The notes beneath the pieces were generated by a model that saw nothing but the letters and a program-made list of their open reading frames with translations, did not search any database and was not told where the DNA came from. The translations under genes and the position numbers were made by a program. DNA of 11,029 nt, taken from positions 1 to 11,029 of the forward strand of contig JAPOZF010000633.1 in assembly GCA_026706165.1 (NCBI GenBank), given 5' to 3'. The DNA is from Gemmatimonadota bacterium (GTDB taxonomy: Bacteria; Latescibacterota; UBA2968; UBA8231). Numbering within the stretch: the stretch's first letter is position 1; the number at the start of each line of letters is the position of its first letter. Positions 6,362 to 11,029 of this stretch are shown piece after piece.

Positions 6362-6886
6362 GTGATCACCCGCCCTGAAAACCCCCGGCAGCGGGCACCG
6401 CGAATGCCGCTGCTGAACCACCACCTGAAACCGGACGATGAAATGATTCCACACATCGGCAGGACGAGAAAGGGCGAAATCATCCCTGCGGCCCGGTACG
6501 GTCGGTTCGACCGGTTCGGAGCCAGTCCCTTCCTGTTCTGCGCGCGGGAGATGGTGGATACGTCCGGATTCGCGCGCCCCGATCCGACAATGACCAGGGC
6601 CGTCGCGCCCGGCAGCACCGTGCGGGACGCCGTCAGGTTCCCCAGGGGAATCTGTCGATCGGCGGTGACAACGGAATGGATGGACAGGGGATTCCCGATC
6701 GTGCGGGGGAAAGTCGGCGCGGGTGACAAGCAAATGACAACAATCCGACAGACCGGCTTCGGGGACTCCGTCAACGGCCGTTCCCCCACGGTGGAATCCC
6801 TGACGGATCGGGTCCATCTGATCGAAAACGCCATGGTCTCCAAGTTCGCAACCAGCCCTGCAGCTGGTGAGGATCCCGGAGGTTGA
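6362..6886 (+). CDS. Hypothetical protein, 174 codons, unrecognised
   Basis: I do not recognise this protein. It is predicted soluble, rich in Arg, Pro and Gly, with no signal peptide, membrane segment or clear motif. A reasonable SD (GGAAG 6352-6356, 5 nt spacer) precedes GTG 6362, a TTGACA element lies upstream, and two intrinsic terminators follow the stop. Over the first 60 codons I counted GC of roughly 63%, 48% and 75% at codon positions 1, 2 and 3, the order expected of a coding frame. The minus-strand frames here fit less well. Third-position GC drops to about 68% near the end. A central Pro/Arg-rich stretch (about 67-108) and a helical-looking segment, VESLTDRVHLIENAM, near the C-terminus are the only notable parts. 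It could also be a non-coding transcript with a chance ORF. Confidence 0.45.
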   Translation: MITRPENPRQRAPRMPLLNHHLKPDDEMIPHIGRTRKGEIIPAARYGRFDRFGASPFLFCAREMVDTSGFARPDPTMTRAVAPGSTVRDAVRFPRGICRSAVTTEWMDRGFPIVRGKVGAGDKQMTTIRQTGFGDSVNGRSPTVESLTDRVHLIENAMVSKFATSPAAGEDPGG

Positions 6887-6913
6887 GAAAGCAGAAAAAC
6901 CAAGAGCTTCTCA
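6884..6913 (+). other. Hairpin overlapping the 6362 ORF stop codon
   Basis: TGAGAAAGC (6884-6892) pairs with GCTTCTCA (6906-6913) apart from one bulged A. The loop is A-rich. The hairpin starts at the TGA stop and ends 1 nt before the first terminator stem, so the 3' end of this transcript would be a run of three hairpins. Confidence 0.4.
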
Positions 6914-6914
6914 T

Positions 6915-6947
6915 ACCGTAGGGATCACATCCCTACGGTTTTTTTTT
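6915..6947 (+). terminator. Rho-independent terminator 1
   Basis: A perfect 11 bp stem (ACCGTAGGGAT 6915-6925 with ATCCCTACGGT 6929-6939) and a 3 nt loop run straight into a stretch of T through 6947. This is a textbook strong intrinsic terminator on the + strand. Confidence 0.92.
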
Positions 6948-6948
6948 G

Positions 6949-7002
6949 CCGGCTGCGGGTCTCTGGAAGATCAGGTTCAGAGAAACGCAGCCGGTTTTTT
7001 TT
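6949..7002 (+). terminator. Rho-independent terminator 2, longer two-part stem
   Basis: The outer stem CCGGCTGCG/CGCAGCCGG (6949-6957 with 6986-6994) is joined by a 2x2 internal loop to an inner stem TCTCTG/CAGAGA (6960-6965 with 6978-6983). Eight T residues follow (6995-7002). It begins one base after the T-run of terminator 1. It is either a second safety terminator or the 3' end of a short structured RNA. Confidence 0.85.
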
Positions 7003-7068
7003 GGCCGGCACGGAATCTGCAACGCACTGAAACAGCAGTCGAACACACAGCATTTCGGAGAGGAAGAG

Positions 7069-7251
7069 ATGCAGAAAATACCCAGGGAGTGGATCGAAAG
7101 AGCCGCCCGCGTATACGCCAGCAACCAGGATGCATGCAAGGCGCTGGGAATCGCGGGGGGTACTTTCGGTCGTCTCTGCCGCCAGTACGGCATCGAGACT
7201 CCATTCGCCCGCCAGCGCCGGCGGAGAAATTCCAGCAGATCCGGCGGCTAG
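7069..7251 (+). CDS. Small helix-turn-helix DNA-binding protein (60 aa)
   Basis: This short basic protein begins MQKIPREWIERAARVY. Three helices are apparent: about 6-17; 19-28 (NQDACKALGI); and, after an AGG turn, 32-42 (TFGRLCRQYGI). This gives the trihelical pattern of Fis/Psq-like helix-turn-helix domains. The tail is strongly basic (RQRRRR followed by Ser/Gly). ATG 7069 is chosen because GGAGAGGAAGAG lies immediately upstream and homology-like sequence begins there; the frame is open further upstream through the terminator, but that part is low-complexity and lacks an SD. It sits between the double terminator and the ABC transporter pair on the same strand, so it could regulate them; no promoter of its own is obvious. 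DNA binding is inferred from fold and charge; the target is unknown. Confidence 0.75.
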   Translation: MQKIPREWIERAARVYASNQDACKALGIAGGTFGRLCRQYGIETPFARQRRRRNSSRSGG

Positions 7252-7257
7252 CCGCCG
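7242..7257. other. 16 bp perfect palindrome over the HTH gene stop codon
   Basis: CGGCGGCTAGCCGCCG spans the TAG stop (7249-7251). As RNA it gives a 6 bp GC stem with a CTAG loop and no T-run. The rest of the 256 bp gap to 7507 is GC-rich and holds no ORF I would support; just before the transporter it turns AT-rich (TATACATTAAAAA, 7479-7491). No clear -35 accompanies it. Confidence 0.4.
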
Positions 7258-7490
7258 CCGGCCGGAGCGGTCGGGCCCTCGCCTTCGATCAGGCGGCAGA
7301 GCGGTCCCGTGCTCCGTTCGGTACCACCGGTATCGCGCATGCCGCCGAGTGAACGGGCACAGCCATGTCCGGACGGCCGCCCCGCGTGACCCAAATCGCG
7401 GCTTTTCCGGATACTTGCGCGCCAGTCTCCGGCAGCTGTTCCGCAGGGCAGACGAACCGTCAGGGACACCTTGGAACCTATACATTAAAA

Positions 7491-7504
7491 AGGTGCGAGC
7501 ACCT
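7491..7504 (+). promoter_or_regulatory. Leader hairpin covering the SD-like site of the ABC gene
   Basis: AGGTGC (7491-7496) and GCACCT (7499-7504) are perfect complements separated by GA. The only SD-like sequence before ATG 7508, AAAGGTG, is therefore paired with CACCTCC, which also resembles the 16S anti-SD sequence. This could mask the ribosome site. The stem is short and the distance from the SD to the ATG is longer than usual. Confidence 0.3.
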
Positions 7505-7507
7505 CCG

Positions 7508-9763
7508 ATGGTTTCGACCTCCCATGAAAGCGATGCACCCCGTCTGATCGAGCCGGCGGACCCGTCCGTGGCCGACAGGCTGGATGCCATTCTGCCGGCA
7601 GGCGAGCAGGTCCTGGTGCGGGTGCGGGGGGACCTCGGCGCCGACGGCGGCTACGCCGACACCTGGGTAGCGGTCACCGGCAACCGGGCCGTCGTCCTCA
7701 CCGCCAACGGGAGCGCCGTCGACGTCCCTGTCGAGCGGATGCGCTCGGTGAGGACCGAGCCCCTCGTGGGAGGCGGGAGGCTGGAGATCGAGCGCTTCGG
7801 CGAGCCCACCGTGGCCGTTCCCTACTCCGGCACCGAGGCCGCCAAGTTTTCCGAGGTTGCCCGGGGCCTCGAGCAGTTGCGCAAGGGAGAGCAGTTCCTG
7901 ATCAACCCCGAGCTGGAGCGCACCCGCTGCTCCCGTTGCGGACTGCTGCTGCCGGAGAAGAACGGCCTCTGCCCCGCCTGCGTCAGGAAGTGGTCGACGA
8001 TCAAGCGCATCGCCGCCTACATGGCCCCCTACAAGGGACGGGCGGCCGCCCTGGCGCTCGCATCGGTGGTGACGACCGGGGCGGAGCTCGCCCCGCCCCT
8101 GATCACCAAGCGTCTCGTCGACGAGGTGCTGGTTCCCGTCGGCGAGAACCCGGCGCCGGTCGACGAGCGCCTCGCCCTGCTCGGCATTCTCGTCCTTGCC
8201 CTCGTCGGCATCCGCATCGGCAGCTGGGCGGCCGAGTGGGTTCACGGCTGGATCGTGGCCTGGCTGGGCGCCCAGGCGACGGCGGACATCCGCAGCCAGC
8301 TCTACCGCAGGCTCGAGATGCTGTCGCTGCAGTTCTACGACAAGCGCCGCGTCGGCGCCCTGATGGCCCGGGTGACGCGCGACTCCGGGCGCCTGCAGGA
8401 GTTCCTCGTGGACGGGCTGCCGTACCTGATCATCAACGCGATGATGATGCTCGGCATTCTCGGCTTTCTTCTGTGGATGAGCTGGGAGCTGACCCTCTAT
8501 ACCCTGCTGCCGGTACCTCTGCTGATGATCTGGGGGGCGGTCTTCTGGCAGCGCATGCGCCGGCTCTTCACCCAGTACAGCATGGTCTGGTCCTCGCTCA
8601 CCGACCGCACCGCCGAAACCCTCAACGGCATCCGCGTGGTCAAGGCGTTCGCCCAGGAGGAACGGGAGCGCCGCACCTTCCACAAGGTCAACCGCAGGGC
8701 GACGGAGATCGGCATCAGGACCTCCGTCAACCGCACCGTGTTCCACGCGACCATAACCTTCCTGACCGGCTTCGGGGTGCTGATCGTATGGCTCTTCGGC
8801 GGCAAACAGGTGCTCTCCGACGAAATGACGCTCGGCACCTTGCTGGCCTTCTACTCCTTCATGTGGATGGTCTACGGCCCCCTCGAGTGGTTCGGGCAGG
8901 TCAACTCCTGGATGACGAGCGCCTTTGCGGGGGCGGAACGGGTTTTCGAAGTCATCGACACGGAACCGGAGTCGTACCAGGACCCCAAGGCGAAGCGCAT
9001 GAGGAACATCGAGGGCCGCGTGACCTTCAGGGACGTGACCTTCGGCTACGACAAGAGCAAGCCGGTGCTTCACGGGATCAACGCCGACGTGGCACCGGGG
9101 GAGATGATCGGCCTCGTCGGCAAGTCGGGGGTGGGCAAGACGACGACGATCAACCTGATCGCCCGCTTCTACGACGTCGACCACGGCGCCATCGAGATCG
9201 ACGGCGTCGACATCCGCGACATCAACCTGCGCGACCTGCGCCGGCAGATCGGCATCGTCCTGCAGGAGCCGGTGCTGTTCAGCGGCACCATCGGCGAGAA
9301 CATCGGCTACGGCAACCCCGACGCGAACTTCGAGGAGATCATGCGCGCGGCGCGGCTGGCCAACGCCCACAACTTCATCATGGCCAAAGCGGACGGGTAC
9401 GAAACCCAGGTAGGGGAGCAGGGGAACAACCTCTCGGGCGGGGAGAAGCAGCGGGTGGCGATCGCAAGGGCGATGCTCCACAACCCGCGCATACTCATCC
9501 TCGACGAAGCGACCTCCTCGGTCGACGTCGACACCGAAAAGCAGATCCAGGACGCGCTCGGCCGCATGGTCGAGGGGAGAACCACCTTCGCCATCGCCCA
9601 CCGGCTGTCGACCCTGCGCAATGCCGACCGCCTCATCGTCCTCGACGACGGCCGCATCGTCCAGATCGGCTCGCACGGGGAGCTGATGTCGGAAAAAGGA
9701 GCCTTCCGCGACCTCGTCGAACTTCAGAAAGAGACCTCGAAAATCATCGCCATTCCCGATTAG
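7508..9763 (+). CDS. ABC exporter with N-terminal PH-like domain and zinc ribbon (751 aa)
   Basis: This is a type IV-fold half-transporter of the inner membrane with extra N-terminal domains. Residues about 28-130 resemble a bacterial PH (bPH) domain: GEQVLVRV, then TWVAVTGNRAVVL, VPVERMRSV and GGGRLEIERFG. A zinc ribbon follows, with Cys141, Cys144, Cys155 and Cys158. The six-helix transmembrane domain covers about 170-470. The ATPase is intact: Walker A GKSGVGKTT (538-546), Q-loop Gln586, signature LSGGEKQ (642-648), Walker B ILILDEATSSVD (662-673) with Glu667, and H-loop His698. ATG 7508 is preferred because the alignment then matches the paralogous downstream gene (shared EP at residues 14-16); the in-frame sequence back to 7130 is Arg/Ser-rich and unlike protein. 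An alternative GTG at 7568 has a better SD. Substrate is unknown; a drug, lipid or peptide exporter is possible. Confidence 0.92.
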   Translation: MVSTSHESDAPRLIEPADPSVADRLDAILPAGEQVLVRVRGDLGADGGYADTWVAVTGNRAVVLTANGSAVDVPVERMRSVRTEPLVGGGRLEIERFGEPTVAVPYSGTEAAKFSEVARGLEQLRKGEQFLINPELERTRCSRCGLLLPEKNGLCPACVRKWSTIKRIAAYMAPYKGRAAALALASVVTTGAELAPPLITKRLVDEVLVPVGENPAPVDERLALLGILVLALVGIRIGSWAAEWVHGWIVAWLGAQATADIRSQLYRRLEMLSLQFYDKRRVGALMARVTRDSGRLQEFLVDGLPYLIINAMMMLGILGFLLWMSWELTLYTLLPVPLLMIWGAVFWQRMRRLFTQYSMVWSSLTDRTAETLNGIRVVKAFAQEERERRTFHKVNRRATEIGIRTSVNRTVFHATITFLTGFGVLIVWLFGGKQVLSDEMTLGTLLAFYSFMWMVYGPLEWFGQVNSWMTSAFAGAERVFEVIDTEPESYQDPKAKRMRNIEGRVTFRDVTFGYDKSKPVLHGINADVAPGEMIGLVGKSGVGKTTTINLIARFYDVDHGAIEIDGVDIRDINLRDLRRQIGIVLQEPVLFSGTIGENIGYGNPDANFEEIMRAARLANAHNFIMAKADGYETQVGEQGNNLSGGEKQRVAIARAMLHNPRILILDEATSSVDVDTEKQIQDALGRMVEGRTTFAIAHRLSTLRNADRLIVLDDGRIVQIGSHGELMSEKGAFRDLVELQKETSKIIAIPD

Positions 9764-9769
9764 GCTTCC

Positions 9770-11029
9770 GTGACCACCGCTGCGAAAAAGACCGCCAACC
9801 CGTTCGTCGAGCCCCTGCCCGGGGAGATCGGCCGCAACCTGCGGAGATACACCTCCCCGGGAGAGCACGTCCTCATCCAGGTCGCCGCCGACATGTCGGG
9901 CCGGCACCGGTACGGGGAGAGCTGGCTGGTGGTGACCGACAGGCGCGTCGTTTTCCTGCGCGCCGGCGGCAGGGACCGGGACGTGCAGATACCGATCGAA
10001 GCGGTCAGAACCGCGCGCGCCGAAGCCCTGGTCGGCGGCGGACTCCTGGAGGTGGAGCGCAAGGAGGGGGAGCCGGAGTGTCTCTACTACTCCAACTCCC
10101 TGGCGGCGAGGTTCGGCGAGGTGGCCGAGGGGATCCAGCAGCTCGCCGAAGGCAGGACCGTCACCCTGCCGACGGCGGTCGAGCGCACCCGCTGCGAGCG
10201 CTGCGGCCGCGTGCTGCCGGAAAAGGACGGCGTGTGTCCCGCCTGCGTAAAGAAGCTGGCGACCCTGCGGCGGCTGATCCGCTACATGCTGGTCTACAAG
10301 AAGCGGATCGTGCTGTTGTTCCTCGTGCTCGCCGCCGAGGCGGTTTCCGACCTCCTCCCTCCCCTGATCGTCAGGAGCGTCATCGACGACGTCCTGACCC
10401 CCAGGGCCAACCTCGACCTGCTCGGGTGGCTGGTCGCAGGCCTGCTCGCGGTCAACATCATGGGCTGGATCACCTGGGTGTCCCGCAAGTGGCTCAGCTC
10501 CCGGATAGGGCTGCGCGCCATCGAGGAGCTGCGCGCCGACCTCTACCGGGCCCTGCAGTACCTGCCGTTGAGGTTCTACGACAAGCGCAAGGTCGGCACC
10601 CTGATCTCGCGAATGTCGAACGACGCCGATCTCGTCGAGGTCTACCTGCTGTTCGACCTCCCCTACATCCTCAACAACGCCCTCATGGTGTTCGGCATCC
10701 TCGGACTCCTGTTCTACATGAACTGGGAGCTGACCCTGCTGGTGCTGCTCCCGGTGCCGCCGATCATCATCGGCAGCAGCCTGATCTGGAGCCGGATGGA
10801 GGCGTATTGGCAGCGCTGGTCGGCGAAGTGGGGCCGCCTGTCCTCCCACCTGAACGAGTCGATCCGCGGCATAAGGGTGGTCAAGGCATTCGCCCAGGAG
10901 CGCCGCGAGGGCCAGCGCTTCGACCGCCGCAACGAGGACCTGCGCGCCGTCAGCGTCTCGGCGGAACGGGTCTGGGTGGTGTTCTTCATGATCACCAACT
11001 TCTTCATGAGCTTCGGGGTGTTCTTCGTC
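9770..11029 (+). CDS. Second ABC exporter with PH-like domain and zinc ribbon (3'-truncated)
   Basis: This is a paralogue of the preceding gene; 420 codons are visible and the frame is open at the window edge. GTG 9770 lies 6 bp after the upstream stop, so the two are almost certainly co-transcribed. Domain order is identical: a PH-like region (about 28-130; GEHVLIQV, SWLVVTDRRVVFL, GGGLLEVERK), a zinc ribbon with Cys142, Cys145, Cys156 and Cys159, then transmembrane helices. The coupling-helix region RFYDKRKVGTLISR matches QFYDKRRVGALMAR of its partner, and IRGIRVVKAFAQE matches LNGIRVVKAFAQE. The ATPase domain is beyond the window. A heterodimer with the first protein is the natural reading. 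Whether this one carries a degenerate ATP site, as in many heterodimeric exporters, cannot be seen. Confidence 0.92.
   Translation, partial: MTTAAKKTANPFVEPLPGEIGRNLRRYTSPGEHVLIQVAADMSGRHRYGESWLVVTDRRVVFLRAGGRDRDVQIPIEAVRTARAEALVGGGLLEVERKEGEPECLYYSNSLAARFGEVAEGIQQLAEGRTVTLPTAVERTRCERCGRVLPEKDGVCPACVKKLATLRRLIRYMLVYKKRIVLLFLVLAAEAVSDLLPPLIVRSVIDDVLTPRANLDLLGWLVAGLLAVNIMGWITWVSRKWLSSRIGLRAIEELRADLYRALQYLPLRFYDKRKVGTLISRMSNDADLVEVYLLFDLPYILNNALMVFGILGLLFYMNWELTLLVLLPVPPIIIGSSLIWSRMEAYWQRWSAKWGRLSSHLNESIRGIRVVKAFAQERREGQRFDRRNEDLRAVSVSAERVWVVFFMITNFFMSFGVFFV

Noticed and set aside
6232..6903. Minus-strand frames opposite the 6362 ORF (223 and 170 codons)
   Set aside because: Codon-position GC order is less coding-like than in the + frame, there is no SD or promoter in support, and the longer one would run into the cysH control region.
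7130..7507. In-frame N-terminal extension of the first ABC gene
   Set aside because: Arg/Ser/Ala-rich sequence overlapping the HTH gene in another frame, no SD, and no counterpart in the paralogous second transporter.
7478..10849. 1123-codon open frame on the minus strand across both ABC genes
   Set aside because: It is antisense to two clearly recognised ABC transporters, its translation is Gly/Asp/His/Gln/Arg-rich with no family motif, and such frames are common opposite GC-rich genes.
1..11029. Mobile elements, CRISPR arrays, tRNA or rRNA genes
   Set aside because: No transposase or integrase motifs, no regularly spaced direct repeats, and no tRNA-like or rRNA-like stretches were seen on either strand.

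Overview
This is a GC-rich window of mostly ordinary bacterial genes packed on both strands. It contains ferredoxin-NADP reductase, arginine biosynthesis, pseudouridine synthase, a family 2 glycosyltransferase, a Mur ligase and an Fe-S APS/PAPS reductase. It ends in a tandem pair of unusual ABC exporters. Sigma-70-like promoters (TTGCCT/G, 17 bp, TATAAT), ArgC, peptidoglycan synthesis and assimilatory sulfate reduction fit a free-living, probably Gram-negative, high-GC bacterium. I cannot place it more precisely. I see no tRNA, rRNA, CRISPR array, transposase or phage gene.

Left part (1-3623): the 3' half of an adrenodoxin-reductase-type ferredoxin-NADP reductase (+) converges on argC (-), with the two genes overlapping by 6 bp. 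argC has a good promoter overlapped by two AT-rich palindromes that look like ArgR (ARG box) half-operators. An RluA-family protein (+) runs divergently from argC and lacks the catalytic Asp (Gly141 in HRLGRGTSG). It converges, with a 35 bp overlap, on a membrane-anchored family 2 glycosyltransferase (-), which has its own near-consensus promoter.

Middle (3624-6361): a stand-alone MurD-like ligase (+) has altered P-loop and C-terminal motifs. It is followed by a structured convergent spacer, then by cysH (-) with a promoter and a 13 bp palindrome upstream.

Right part (6309-11029): a candidate promoter and Shine-Dalgarno (SD) site precede an unrecognised 174-codon ORF. It is followed by a hairpin and two intrinsic terminators placed directly back to back. 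Next come a 60-residue helix-turn-helix protein with a strong SD and an ABC pair. Each transporter has an N-terminal bacterial PH-like domain and a four-cysteine zinc ribbon in front of the ABC exporter core. The first is complete; the second runs off the window. The two are 6 bp apart and paralogous, so they probably form a heterodimer.

The most unusual items are the PH-like/zinc-ribbon ABC pair, the divergent MurD, the Asp-less RluA homologue, and the orphan ORF/terminator/HTH block in front of the transporters.
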